The translations under genes and the position numbers were made by a program. Below are positions 15,983-25,266 of a DNA stretch of 28,860 nucleotides, piece after piece. Below the pieces are notes generated by a model. It saw nothing but the letters and a program-made list of their open reading frames with translations, had not been told where the DNA came from and did no database searches. Origin of the DNA: DATKZS01 sp035527835 [NCBI: bacterium] (GTDB lineage Bacteria; RBG-13-61-14); the NCBI GenBank assembly GCA_035527835.1, contig DATKZS010000150.1:1-28860 (forward strand), given 5' to 3'. Numbering within the stretch: position 1 is the stretch's first letter; each line of letters starts with the position of its first letter.

Positions 15983-18566
15983 CTACCGTGTCCCCCTTCA
16001 TGACCACGGCGCAAAAGCCGTCCTGGTCCGTGGCCTGGACCCGGATGCCGCGGGCCGCGTAGCGCTCCATGACCTCCGGCGCCGGCAGCCAGCTCCGGCC
16101 ATGCCCGCCCGCCGACACCAGCGCCCACCCGGGTGCCACCGCGTCCAGGAACTCCGCGGCCGAGCTGGTCTTGCTCCCGTGGTGCGGCACGGACATCACG
16201 TCCGCCCGGAGCGCGCCGGGCAGCACCGAGCCCTCCGGCCCGTATTTTTCCACCAGCAGCTCCTCCGTCTCCCGCTCGGCGTCGCCGGTCAGCAGCATGG
16301 TCCGGCCGTGGCCCGCGATGCGCAGCACCAGGCTCAGGTTGTTAAGATCGTCGAGATTGACCCGGGCATGGGCCGGCGGGTGGAGCACCCGGACCCTGGC
16401 GCCCCCGAACTCGAATTCACCGGCGCCCTCGTCCAGTACCTTGACCGGGATGCCGCGCGACCGGGCCGCCGCGTCCAGCGCCCGCGTCAGCTCGTTCTCT
16501 CCCGGACCGCGCCAGAACTCCCCCACCCGGTATCGTTTCAGGATGAAGAGCAGGCCCTTGCCATGGTCGGGGTGGGGATGGGTCAGCACCACCGCGTCCA
16601 GCTTCTTCACGCCCAGCGTGAGCAGGCACGGCGCCACCACGTTCTTGCCGATGTCCCACGGGCTTTTATAAAAGCCGCCGCCGTCCACCAACAAATACTT
16701 GCCCGCCGGGGTCCGCATGACGAGCGACTGGCCCTGGCCCACGTCAATGGCCGCCAGCGCCATCGAGCCCGCCGGAAAAGAATCGCGGGGCCGGAAAAGA
16801 TCAGCCCCCGCCGCGGCCAGCAGGACCGCGGACAGGACCAGGGCCGGATAGGCCCGGCCGCGCACCCGACCGGCGCTTCCCGCCGTATGGTCCAGAAAAC
16901 GAGACCGCACCTGGTCCGGAGAAAAATATCGCCACGACCACGAGCCCGTCTTGCGCGCCACCAGCACTTCCAGTAACAGCGCGCCCCCGCCGTACCACGC
17001 CACCGCGCCCGGCCAGGACAGCGCCGGCAAAAGCATCAGCCCGGGAGCGCGGTCCGCGGCCAGCACCGCGCCCTGCACCAGCGCTCCGGCGGCCGCCGCC
17101 AGGACGCGCATCACCAGGCCGGCCAGGGGCGCCGAGACCAGGGCCAAGAGCGAGGCCAGGAGGCCGCCCGGGATCAGCACCAGCCCGCAGACCGGAATGG
17201 CCGCGAGATTATAAAGCGGCGAGAGCAGGTTGAAGCAGTGGAAAAAATACAGTTGCAGGGGCAATATGCTCCACTGCGCGACCAGGGTGATGAAGAGAGT
17301 GGCGGCCAGGTACGCGCGCGCCTTCGCGCGAAACCCGCTTTTCCTTTTCTTGAGCCTGGCCTCCAGCATGTCCAGCTCCTGCTCCGCCGCGGACTTGAAA
17401 GGCCTGAGAATGACGGCGAGCCGGCGCGACACGTAGAGGATGCCCGCGACGGAAGCGAAGCTCAGTTGGAACGAGGCCTCGAACAGCGCCTGGGGCCAGA
17501 CGAACAGGATGATCGCGGCGGCCAGGCCCAGCGCGTTCCAGACCTCGCGGCGCCGGTCGAGCGCCAGCGCCGTGAGGTAGGTGAGCACCATGATCAGCGC
17601 CCGCTGGGTGGGGACGCTCATGCCCGAGAGCAGGGCATAGGCCGTGACCGCCGGCGCCGTGAGCAGGGCCGCTGTTTTCTGGGCCGGGACCCGCTCCGTG
17701 AGCCACGGCGTCCACCGGACCGCCAGGAGGGCCACGAAGAAAAAGCAGGCGGAGACCAGGCAAAGGTGCAGCCCGGAGATGGCGAGCAGGTGCGCGAGCC
17801 CGGTGGCGCTGAAGGCGTCGAGCGCCTCCTGGTCCATGGCCTCGCGGTCGCCGGCCAAGAGGGCCCGCAAGAGCTCTCCGCCCCGGCCGGGGACCGGCCG
17901 CAGCCAGGCCAGGTACTTTTCCCGGAGGCGGTCAACCATTCCGGCCGCGTTCGGTGGGCCGTCGGCGGCGATCGGCACAAGCTCCCGGCTCGAGCTGACC
18001 CACGCGGCCGCCGCCACGCCCCGCCGCGAAAGGTAAGCCCCGTAATCGAACCCGCCGGGGTTACGGAGCGTGCGGGGGCGGTCAATCCTTGCCAGCGCCG
18101 CGAACCGGTCGCCGCGAAAGATGCCGGACACGGTGTCGCCGGCCGCGAGCCGGGCGCGGGCGTCCAGGTCAATCCAGGTCCCGCCCGCCATCACCCGTTC
18201 CACCGTTCCCTGGAATACCGTGTAGTCCTCGTACCGCTCGGGAATGTCATCGGCGCGGAAGACGATGTGCTGTTTGCCCCGGCCCGCGAACTCGAGCAGC
18301 CGCCGGCCGCGCTCGAGCGTGAGCAACTGAGCGCTCTCCCGCGCCCCGCCCAGGCCGACGGCCAAGAGCAGCATAACCGCGGCGAAGAGCCGTTCACGTC
18401 CGGAAAGGGCGAGGATGACGAGGAGCGGGGCGAGCAAGGATAGCGAGTAAATCCAGAGGCCGGGCCCGGCGCCCGCGGCCAGGGCCAGCATCATGCCCGC
18501 GATGAAAAAAATGAGCCAGGCAAAGAGCCCGCGGCCGCGCGCTGAAGCCCCGGTCCGGAGCAGCAA
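15960..18566 (-). CDS. comEC: ComEC/Rec2 family DNA-uptake channel protein
   Basis: Inner-membrane channel of about 868 residues that carries single-stranded DNA into the cytoplasm during natural transformation. Order: N-terminal membrane segments and the DUF4131-type soluble domain, the Competence domain with many transmembrane helices (including LLAISGLHLCLVSA and LLSGMSVPTQRALIM), then a C-terminal metallo-beta-lactamase domain. That domain has AIDVGQGQS and a full HPHPDH motif (H663, H665, D667, H668), so its nuclease-like site looks intact. No ATG lies at a sensible place: a TTG at 18566, 5 bp after the stop of the SRPBCC gene, is the most likely start. Longer frames overlap that gene by up to 120 bp. 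Other transformation genes are not in this window. Confidence 0.9.
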   Translation of the reverse strand: MLLRTGASARGRGLFAWLIFFIAGMMLALAAGAGPGLWIYSLSLLAPLLVILALSGRERLFAAVMLLLAVGLGGARESAQLLTLERGRRLLEFAGRGKQHIVFRADDIPERYEDYTVFQGTVERVMAGGTWIDLDARARLAAGDTVSGIFRGDRFAALARIDRPRTLRNPGGFDYGAYLSRRGVAAAAWVSSSRELVPIAADGPPNAAGMVDRLREKYLAWLRPVPGRGGELLRALLAGDREAMDQEALDAFSATGLAHLLAISGLHLCLVSACFFFVALLAVRWTPWLTERVPAQKTAALLTAPAVTAYALLSGMSVPTQRALIMVLTYLTALALDRRREVWNALGLAAAIILFVWPQALFEASFQLSFASVAGILYVSRRLAVILRPFKSAAEQELDMLEARLKKRKSGFRAKARAYLAATLFITLVAQWSILPLQLYFFHCFNLLSPLYNLAAIPVCGLVLIPGGLLASLLALVSAPLAGLVMRVLAAAAGALVQGAVLAADRAPGLMLLPALSWPGAVAWYGGGALLLEVLVARKTGSWSWRYFSPDQVRSRFLDHTAGSAGRVRGRAYPALVLSAVLLAAAGADLFRPRDSFPAGSMALAAIDVGQGQSLVMRTPAGKYLLVDGGGFYKSPWDIGKNVVAPCLLTLGVKKLDAVVLTHPHPDHGKGLLFILKRYRVGEFWRGPGENELTRALDAAARSRGIPVKVLDEGAGEFEFGGARVRVLHPPAHARVNLDDLNNLSLVLRIAGHGRTMLLTGDAERETEELLVEKYGPEGSVLPGALRADVMSVPHHGSKTSSAAEFLDAVAPGWALVSAGGHGRSWLPAPEVMERYAARGIRVQATDQDGFCAVVMKGDTVEPLRERL

Positions 18567-18571
18567 GTTTG

Positions 18572-19249
18572 TTACTTGCCCGCGCGACGTTCGGCCTCCT
18601 TCTTCACGGCCTTGGTCACCATGATCACGGTGGTGGCGTTGACCCCGGCCATGAAATCCGGCTGCGATTTGAAGATGCCGCCCAGTCCCCACCCCAGCGC
18701 CGTCAGGTTCGAGTACAGGGTGTAGAAGATCATGGTCTGGCCGCCGGCCGGCACCAGGTCCCAGCCGCCGTAGGTCCCGGGCAAGGACCCGTCCAGGTGC
18801 CAGAACCGGACCTTGCTCTTCGGCTCGAGCTCCTGCATCAGCTTGTAGGTGATGTCAACCGACGGAAGCTGCCAGATCTTGATCCCGATGGACTGCTCCA
18901 CCAGCACGCGGTTCTCGCTCGGGCGGTCCAGGACCTTTTCCTCCGTGGTCTGCGGCATGAATTCCGGGTAGTGCTCGAAGTCGTTGATGACCTCCCATAC
19001 CTTTGCCAGCGGCGCGTTCACCACCTGGCCGCCCGTGATGTTGATCAGCGTCATGTCCGGCTTCTGCCGCACGATCAGCAGGCTCCCCTGCTCGAACAAG
19101 TAGTTCATGGTCTGCTGGTTCATGTTGCCGAACCCGTAATCGTAATTCACTTCCGGCGGCGCCGCGGGCAGGGGTGTCTCCTCGCGTCCCGTAAAAGGCA
19201 GGGCCAAGCAAAAAACGAGCAATACCATAATCACTGCTCTTCTTTTCAT
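18572..19249 (-). CDS. Exported SRPBCC (START-like) domain protein
   Basis: 225-residue protein with an N-terminal signal (MKRRAVIMVLLVFCLALPF) followed by a helix-grip SRPBCC domain over about residues 65-205. The family pattern is visible in NAPLAKVWEVINDFEHYPEFMPQ, with later beta strands and a long C-terminal helix ending in basic residues. Such folds hold hydrophobic ligands in a deep cavity; the exported, envelope-located versions have no established ligand. The start is supported by GGAGGAG eight bases upstream. It lies 31 bp after the GT39 gene and 5 bp before the chosen comEC start, so all are probably co-transcribed. The domain assignment rests on the early motif and overall pattern, not on conserved catalytic residues. 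Confidence 0.85.
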   Translation of the reverse strand: MKRRAVIMVLLVFCLALPFTGREETPLPAAPPEVNYDYGFGNMNQQTMNYLFEQGSLLIVRQKPDMTLINITGGQVVNAPLAKVWEVINDFEHYPEFMPQTTEEKVLDRPSENRVLVEQSIGIKIWQLPSVDITYKLMQELEPKSKVRFWHLDGSLPGTYGGWDLVPAGGQTMIFYTLYSNLTALGWGLGGIFKSQPDFMAGVNATTVIMVTKAVKKEAERRAGK

Positions 19250-19280
19250 GTCTATCTCCTCCTTGCCTTTTTGTCTCGGT

Positions 19281-20573
19281 TTACCGCGGTTCCACGCCGG
19301 ACGGCGGACCCATGATTCCGGCCATGCGGATCAGCCGAGAGACGGCAAACGCCCCGAACAATATCAAACTCCACTCCACCACGAAACGGAAGCGCGCCTG
19401 GCCGAAATACGCCGCGTAGATGGCGGTGATCGTGGCATACATCAGGTAGAAAATGCAATGCTCCCTGATCCTGCCCCGCGCCAGCGCCATTCCGGCCAGG
19501 GCAAAGGGGAGGAGGAGAAGATAGGAAGCCGACCGGAGCAGCCTGAAGCGGGACGCGGCATAAGGCTCGAAATACCACAAGGCAAAAAGACGCCGCGGAA
19601 TCAGGCGCAGGAACGTCCCCGGGTTCTCCCGGATGAAACGCCGGGCCTCCTGTTTGAAAATGTCGTCCCGCGAGGCGTTGTCTCCCGCGCTCCGGACCCT
19701 GGCCGCAAGCTCCGGAGATATGGTGGACGCGATGTGCCGTCCGTCCTTGGTGTAGAGACTGCCCGTGGCCTCGGGGTTATTGCCCAGCCATAAATTGAAC
19801 CCGGAATTGGCGGTCACCGGGATGAAGCGGTGGAACACGAGCGCATTCCTGATCGTCCAGGGCGCGATCGTGAGCAGGGCCGCGCTGAGCGCGATGGCGT
19901 AAAAATAAAAGGCCCGGCGCATCCGGAGCCTGCCCGTCGCCAGGGTCCAGATAATAAAGGACGGGAGGAGCGCGAGGTAAAGGGTCTTGCTCAAGCTGCC
20001 CAGGCCCAGTAAAAAACCCGAGATCCCCGCCCATGATCCTCCGCCCCGGTCCATGCCCTTGTGCCAGCACAAGACCAGAGCCATCAGTAACACCACTTCA
20101 ATCTCCAGCGCCTGACCCTGAGTGCTCCAGTAAACATAGACGGGATATAGCGCGTAGATCACGGCCGCGACCACCCCGGTCATCCGGTCGAACAGCCTGC
20201 GGCCCAAATGAAATATCAATACGGCGCCCAAAGAACCGATCAATGACTGGGTCACTTCCACCGGCGCCCAGTGGTGTCCGAACACCAGGAAATGGGCGGC
20301 GAGAAAAAAGGAATACAACGGATACATGAACGCGCTCGGCTCCAGTCCGCTGAAATGCTCCATCGAATAGCCGTGGCCGGACAAAAGGTTCAGGGCGATC
20401 TTTTCGTTCTCGAAGCCGGTGACCGATTGGAAATTGGAAACAGCGGCCACCGCGGCCAGCCTGGCCGCTGCCGCCAGGCCCAGGGCCAGGGACATGATCG
20501 CATGGTCCGAAAGAGAGGCCAGGAAAATCGCCAGGGTTCTTATGCGGCGAGGCAATGTCCGTTGGTCCGACAT
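19281..20573 (-). CDS. GT39/ArnT-like membrane glycosyltransferase
   Basis: Integral membrane glycosyltransferase of about 430 residues using polyprenyl-phosphate sugars (PMT/ArnT superfamily). The N-terminal region contains FENEKIALNLLSGHGYS, where the family carries its catalytic acidic residue in the first periplasmic loop, then roughly ten hydrophobic segments. These include the ALYPVYVYWSTQGQALEIE and LGLGSLSKTLYLAL regions, the latter of the type that usually contacts lipid phosphate. The NSGFNLWLGNNPEATG loop is typical of this group. ATG at 20573 is chosen; a TTG at 20609 would add 12 residues without a good ribosome-binding site. The acceptor is unknown (lipid A, protein or glycan). 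It follows the YfhO gene by 102 bp, and YfhO-family proteins also act in glycosylation, which supports a shared surface-glycan role. Confidence 0.88.
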   Translation of the reverse strand: MSDQRTLPRRIRTLAIFLASLSDHAIMSLALGLAAAARLAAVAAVSNFQSVTGFENEKIALNLLSGHGYSMEHFSGLEPSAFMYPLYSFFLAAHFLVFGHHWAPVEVTQSLIGSLGAVLIFHLGRRLFDRMTGVVAAVIYALYPVYVYWSTQGQALEIEVVLLMALVLCWHKGMDRGGGSWAGISGFLLGLGSLSKTLYLALLPSFIIWTLATGRLRMRRAFYFYAIALSAALLTIAPWTIRNALVFHRFIPVTANSGFNLWLGNNPEATGSLYTKDGRHIASTISPELAARVRSAGDNASRDDIFKQEARRFIRENPGTFLRLIPRRLFALWYFEPYAASRFRLLRSASYLLLLPFALAGMALARGRIREHCIFYLMYATITAIYAAYFGQARFRFVVEWSLILFGAFAVSRLIRMAGIMGPPSGVEPR

Positions 20574-20675
20574 TGCCTCTAAATTAGCAAGGAAACCGAG
20601 GAGGGTCAATGATCGAGTACGGGGTCGAGTCCGGGAAAAGAGCAGGGATATTGAAAAGACCGCATCGGCTCCGGG

Positions 20676-22868
20676 TCAGCCCCGCGGTCCGTGCCAAGCC
20701 CGGACCGGGCCCGCCGCCAGCATGATAAGAAAAGCCGCCAGTCCGGCCAAGCTGACAGCCCGGCCGGTGAAACCGGAATAAGGCCGGTATCTAAACACCA
20801 CCTCGGACTCGCCCGCGGGGACTCGCACCGCCCGGACCAGGAAATTGGCCCGGAAAATGGGCGCGGGCTTGCCGTCCACCCGGGCCTCCCAGCCCGGGTA
20901 AAAAGAATCGGAGAGCACGAGGTATGCGTCAGCCGGGGCGCGCGCCCTGATCCGGACCTCCTGCGGAGCGTAGGCAGCGATCTCGGCGGGAACCACGCCC
21001 ATGTCCGTCTCTTCCGCCGCGGCGGGCAGACCGGCGACGTCCTCCAGGACCACGGACTGCCTGAATTCGTGCGTTCTCAGAAGCTCCAGGTTGTCCATGG
21101 CTTTCTTAACCCGCAGGCTCCGGCCGATCAGGTACGCGCGGGGAAAGGCGTCGGGCAGGTGAAAAACCTTGAACCCCATGCCATACTCGGTCCCGGCCAA
21201 GGGTAGCCGATACTTTTCCAGGTACGAGCCGGCCGCCGGGCTGATCACGAAGCGCACGTTATAAAGCTCCAGGGTCTTCAGGTCCAGGTACTTCCTCGCC
21301 ACCCGGTCAAAGTCCGCGGTCGCGGCCGCGGTGTAGCCGGTCAGCTCCTCGATCCCGAGGGTGAAGTTAAAGTTGGGCATGAGCGTGTGCCGCTCCCAGC
21401 GGGAGTAGCGCTCCAGGGGCGAGGCGCCCGGGACCAGCGCCAGCGCCTCGGGCCGCGGCTCTTCCTGCTCGCGCAGAACCCGGAACTGTCCGGGACGCGG
21501 GCGGGCGCCGGCGTCAAACAGCCCGAGCGACTTGGCGTGGTCATAACTCTGGATCACGGAGAGCGCGGCGGGTTGGAACCGGTAAATTTCCGGGTCGGCA
21601 TAGGGGATGATCCAGCGGTTGAAAAACCACAGGTCGGCAAAGACGATGATGAACGCCAGGCCAAGGGCCGGCCGGCGGGACCACTTGCTTTCCGGGATGA
21701 GATCGAGGAGTTGACTGAGGCCCCATGCGCCGGACGCGGAAATGATAATGGCCGCGACCAGCATGTAGCGCTCCGGGTAGCGGAAGCTGCGGAAGGGCGC
21801 GATGAGCTTGTAAAGAAGAGGATAGAGAAAGAAGTTGTCGCCGAAGCTGGCGAGCACGGCGAGCACCAGCGCGCCGCCGATCAGGATGCGGTTCTTCCAG
21901 GAGGCGCGGACGGGGGCGATGAGCGATCCGATCAGGATGGGCAGGCCCATGTAGAGCGAGACGGAGAAGGGGTAATGGCCCTTCCATCCGGTCAGCTCCC
22001 AGGCGTTGTAGGTGGATTCCGGCCAGAACCGTCCCCACGGCGCGGCCACGATGAACTCCAGCAGGCGCTGAGGATGGAGCGACCAGAGAGTGGCGGCGCC
22101 GAGCGTGAAGCCCTCTCCCTTGGCGCTGAGCCGCCCGAGCTCCAGGCTGGGCAGGAACTGTGCCATGGCGAGCGCCAGCGCGAAGAGCCCGGCCGCGGGC
22201 ATGACCTTGAGAAAAGCCGCCGTCCGTTCCTTCGCTCCCTGCACCTGCGGCGCCACCGCGATCCATGCGGCGGCCACGATCCCGACGATGATCGGCCCCT
22301 CCGCCTTGCCGGCCAGGAAGGGCATGGCGAGCGACGCGCTGAACAGGGCGAACCACAAGGCCGAGCGGCGTTCGAGCCAGCGGCCGAGGAAGAAGAGCGA
22401 CCCGGGCAGCCAGGCGGCGGTGGCGAGCATGTCGGGCAGCCCGTTCTGGCTGAGCAGCCAGCCGGAGAGGGTGAAGGACAGGGAGCCGCAGGCCGCGGCG
22501 GCCGGGCTGATCTTCAAGTCACGCAGCCACGCGAACATGAACAGCGCGGCCATAAGATAGTGGCTCACGATGTAAAGACGGAAGGCCACGGGCACGCTGA
22601 AGAGCATGTAAAAAACATTGGCCGGATAAAACCAGCCGGTGGCGAGCTCGCCAACGAACGGCGAGCCCATGGTCTCCCACGGGTTCCAGAGCTGCACCGA
22701 AAAATGCCGCAGCGACGGCGCCATCACCGCCTTGTAAGGATAGACCAGGTTGAAGGCGTCGCGGAAAATAAAGGTCCCCTTGAGCGCGGGCGCAAAGAAG
22801 ATAAGAATCAGGAGCGCAAGGGCCAAGCCCCAGGCAAGAAAGGCGTGATCTTTAATTGCCTTGTTCAT
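20676..22868 (-). CDS. YfhO-family polytopic membrane protein
   Basis: 730-residue membrane protein of the YfhO family (GT-C-like fold, implicated in glycosylation of cell-wall or lipid-linked polymers in Firmicutes). About a dozen hydrophobic helices fill residues 10-470. A long extracytoplasmic domain follows, with the hallmark LVLSDSFYPGWEARVDGKPA near residues 655-675 and VFRYRPYSGFTGRAVSLAG, and then a last transmembrane helix. The ATG at 22868 is chosen. The frame runs upstream to 23009, but that extension is the translation of the octamer palindrome at 22901-22974 and reads as repeat-derived peptide. It is the first gene of the four-gene - strand run ending in comEC. Family assignment is good; the transferred sugar is unknown. 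Confidence 0.88.
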   Translation of the reverse strand: MNKAIKDHAFLAWGLALALLILIFFAPALKGTFIFRDAFNLVYPYKAVMAPSLRHFSVQLWNPWETMGSPFVGELATGWFYPANVFYMLFSVPVAFRLYIVSHYLMAALFMFAWLRDLKISPAAAACGSLSFTLSGWLLSQNGLPDMLATAAWLPGSLFFLGRWLERRSALWFALFSASLAMPFLAGKAEGPIIVGIVAAAWIAVAPQVQGAKERTAAFLKVMPAAGLFALALAMAQFLPSLELGRLSAKGEGFTLGAATLWSLHPQRLLEFIVAAPWGRFWPESTYNAWELTGWKGHYPFSVSLYMGLPILIGSLIAPVRASWKNRILIGGALVLAVLASFGDNFFLYPLLYKLIAPFRSFRYPERYMLVAAIIISASGAWGLSQLLDLIPESKWSRRPALGLAFIIVFADLWFFNRWIIPYADPEIYRFQPAALSVIQSYDHAKSLGLFDAGARPRPGQFRVLREQEEPRPEALALVPGASPLERYSRWERHTLMPNFNFTLGIEELTGYTAAATADFDRVARKYLDLKTLELYNVRFVISPAAGSYLEKYRLPLAGTEYGMGFKVFHLPDAFPRAYLIGRSLRVKKAMDNLELLRTHEFRQSVVLEDVAGLPAAAEETDMGVVPAEIAAYAPQEVRIRARAPADAYLVLSDSFYPGWEARVDGKPAPIFRANFLVRAVRVPAGESEVVFRYRPYSGFTGRAVSLAGLAAFLIMLAAGPVRAWHGPRG

Positions 22869-22900
22869 CGGATCTCGGGAGCGATTGCAAGGATTAATTA

Positions 22901-22974
22901 TCACGCAAAGGCGCAAAGACCGCAACGAAGAATGGAAATTATATTTCCTTCGCGGTCTTTGCGCCTTTGCGTGA
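22901..22974. repeat. Octamer-based palindrome (CGCAAAGG units)
   Basis: The arm 22901-22923, made of near-repeats of ACGCAAAG/GCGCAAAG/ACCGC, is exactly complementary over 23 bp to 22952-22974. The 28-bp centre contains a second, smaller hairpin (GGAAAT, TAT, ATTTCC) flanked by CGAA/TTCG. It lies between the YfhO start and the acyl-CoA dehydrogenase terminator, directly touching the latter. Confidence 0.9.
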
Positions 22975-23002
22975 AATAAAAGAGCCGGGAATTCCTCCCG
23001 GC
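22974..23002 (-). terminator. Intrinsic terminator of the acyl-CoA dehydrogenase gene
   Basis: Read on the - strand, GCCGGGA and TCCCGGC (23002-22996 and 22990-22984) form a 7-bp GC-rich stem with a five-base loop, followed at once by TCTTTTATTT. It begins about 30 bp after the dehydrogenase stop. This is a standard rho-independent terminator. Confidence 0.75.
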
Positions 23003-23031
23003 CCTTCAAGTAGTCATGGTCCGAAAATAAG

Positions 23032-24174
<1,143 letters not shown>

Positions 24175-24218
24175 CACTTGCCTCCTGAAAGGGATTACAT
24201 CTTCTCGGCAGCAAGGCT

Positions 24219-24247
24219 ATTGTTCAATCGCCGGGCGGGAATGTCAA
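24219..24247 (-). promoter_or_regulatory. Sigma-70-type promoter of the acyl-CoA dehydrogenase gene
   Basis: On the - strand a perfect TTGACA (24247-24242) is followed after exactly 17 bp by AACAAT (24224-24219, four of six consensus bases). It lies in the 98-bp gap between the toxin gene end and the dehydrogenase start, so the dehydrogenase can be expressed independently of the toxin-antitoxin pair. Confidence 0.6.
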
Positions 24248-24272
24248 GGGCGTGGGTTTGGGAACACCCGTT

Positions 24273-24563
24273 CTAAGCACGGTCTTTCCAATATCCCGGG
24301 AGGCGTCGCAGGTCGGAGACGGCAAGGATGAGGAGATGGTCGGATTTGATTTTGTAAATCACGCCGAAAGGGAAGCGCTTGAGCAGGGCGCGGCGGGTGT
24401 TGGGGCTGACCGTGGTCCAGGCCTCGGGATATTCAAGGATGCGGGCAACAGCGGAGTAAACCTCTTGTGTGAATTCGAAACCGAGACCGGGTTGGCGCGC
24501 TTCATAAAAAGCCGCGGTTTCAACAATGTCCGCCGCGGCCCCGGGATGCAGAGAATATTTCAT
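24273..24563 (-). CDS. RelE/ParE-family toxin
   Basis: 96-residue small basic protein of the RelE/ParE toxin superfamily, acting in the cytoplasm on ribosome-bound mRNA (RelE) or gyrase (ParE). The pattern fits: an N-terminal helix pair (DIVETAAFYEARQPGLGFEF) followed by strands with RRALLKRFPFGVIYKI and a C-terminal LAVSDLRRLPGYWKDR. The start overlaps the antitoxin stop by 4 bp (ATGA), giving translational coupling in the antitoxin-first order. The conserved RR/R and WKDR residues suggest it is intact. Which of the two activities it has cannot be decided here. Confidence 0.9.
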   Translation of the reverse strand: MKYSLHPGAAADIVETAAFYEARQPGLGFEFTQEVYSAVARILEYPEAWTTVSPNTRRALLKRFPFGVIYKIKSDHLLILAVSDLRRLPGYWKDRA

Positions 24564-24793
24564 CTCCGGTACTTTTCGCGCAGTTTGGCGAAAAATTCTT
24601 CACCCGGGATAAGCTCAACCTCACCTCTCTCAATCTGGGCCAAGCGTCTCTCAGCCTCCTCCGCCCACGCGCGATCAATCTCCTCCTGCGTGGGCAGATG
24701 CAGACTTTGGAGGAGCTTATCAATCAAGCTCATCCTCGCTTCCTCGGGCAACGCAAGCGCCTCACTATAGATCTTTTCCATATCTTCACGCAT
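24560..24793 (-). CDS. Antitoxin of the RelE/ParE pair (addiction-module type)
   Basis: 77-residue acidic protein that would neutralise the adjacent toxin and repress the operon. It matches the addiction-module antitoxin family with EALALPEEARMSLIDKLLQSL, then EIDRAWAEEAERRLAQIERG and a C-terminal PGEEFFAKLREKYRR. The start is the ATG at 24793, preceded by GGAGAAG. The frame is open to 24886, but the extra residues would overlap the promoter region. A promoter candidate lies at 24818-24846. The gene is divergent from the HigA-like gene at 24946. Confidence 0.88.
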   Translation of the reverse strand: MREDMEKIYSEALALPEEARMSLIDKLLQSLHLPTQEEIDRAWAEEAERRLAQIERGEVELIPGEEFFAKLREKYRR

Positions 24794-24817
24794 GATTCTT
24801 CTCCATCCTGAATTATT

Positions 24818-24846
24818 ATTAAAGCATAAGACCCAAAGGTGGGCAA
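24818..24846 (-). promoter_or_regulatory. Probable promoter of the toxin-antitoxin operon
   Basis: On the - strand TTGCCC (24846-24841, four of six) is followed after 17 bp by TTTAAT (24823-24818, five of six consensus bases). It is in an AT-rich divergent gap and places the start of transcription about 20 bp before the antitoxin ATG. Confidence 0.45.
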
Positions 24847-24945
24847 GTTTAGACCACAACAATGGTAGGAACCAGTCTGGGGACATTTCTTATGGGCTGG
24901 AAGAGGCATGGAACTCGTGATACAAATATTGGCAAGGTAAAAGCC

Positions 24946-25266
24946 ATGGTTCGCATACCAACCAATCGCGCACCGACCCACCCGGGTGAGATGTTGGGGG
25001 AGGAATTCCTGCATCCCATGGGCCTGACGCAACGCCGCCTGGCCGAGGCCATTCACGTTCCCCACCAGAGGATCAACGAGATCGTGAACGGCCGCAGGGG
25101 AATAACCCACTCAACCGCCCTGCGGCTCGCCAGGTTCTTCAGCGTGTCTCCGGATTTCTGGATGAGCCTCCAACTGCGCTGGGACCTGTATTGCTCAGAG
25201 AGGGAGGAAGGGGAAGCATTGAAGGATATCCGGCCGCTACCTTTCTATGGAAAGGCCGATATATGA
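24946..25266 (+). CDS. HigA-family XRE-type antitoxin/repressor
   Basis: 106-residue helix-turn-helix protein. The family signature is PTHPGEMLGEEFLHPMGLTQRRLAEAI split over residues about 8-34, followed by the recognition helix (VPHQRINEIVNGRR) and LARFFSVSPDFWMSLQLRWDL, which is diagnostic for HigA/VapA antitoxins. No HigB toxin precedes it, although HigB normally lies directly upstream. Instead its last codon overlaps the start of an HNH protein by 4 bp (ATGA). It probably represses its own operon. The ATG at 24946 is preferred; the longer frame from 24862 adds residues unlike the family. Confidence 0.9.
   Translation: MVRIPTNRAPTHPGEMLGEEFLHPMGLTQRRLAEAIHVPHQRINEIVNGRRGITHSTALRLARFFSVSPDFWMSLQLRWDLYCSEREEGEALKDIRPLPFYGKADI

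Noticed and set aside
15933-18443. + strand frames of 347 and 401 codons over the comEC region
   Set aside because: Antisense to comEC, which has its complete HPHPDH and Competence-domain motifs; the predicted peptides are low-complexity Arg/Gly/Pro/Gln.
21387-22979. + strand frame of 530 codons opposite the YfhO gene
   Set aside because: Antisense shadow, hydrophilic low-complexity peptide, while the - strand shows a coherent polytopic membrane protein.
22869-23009. 47-codon N-terminal extension of the YfhO protein
   Set aside because: It is the translation of the octamer palindrome; YfhO proteins begin with a short cytoplasmic end and first helix, as from 22868.
24873-24886. TCTGGGGACATTTC string as a transposon end
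   Set aside because: It resembles a string common beside REP-type transposases, but no second copy or inverted partner was found nearby.
24862-24945. HigB toxin remnant upstream of the HigA-like gene
   Set aside because: None of the frames shows a HigB C-terminus; only 150 bp separate the two divergent operons and it contains promoter-like sequence.
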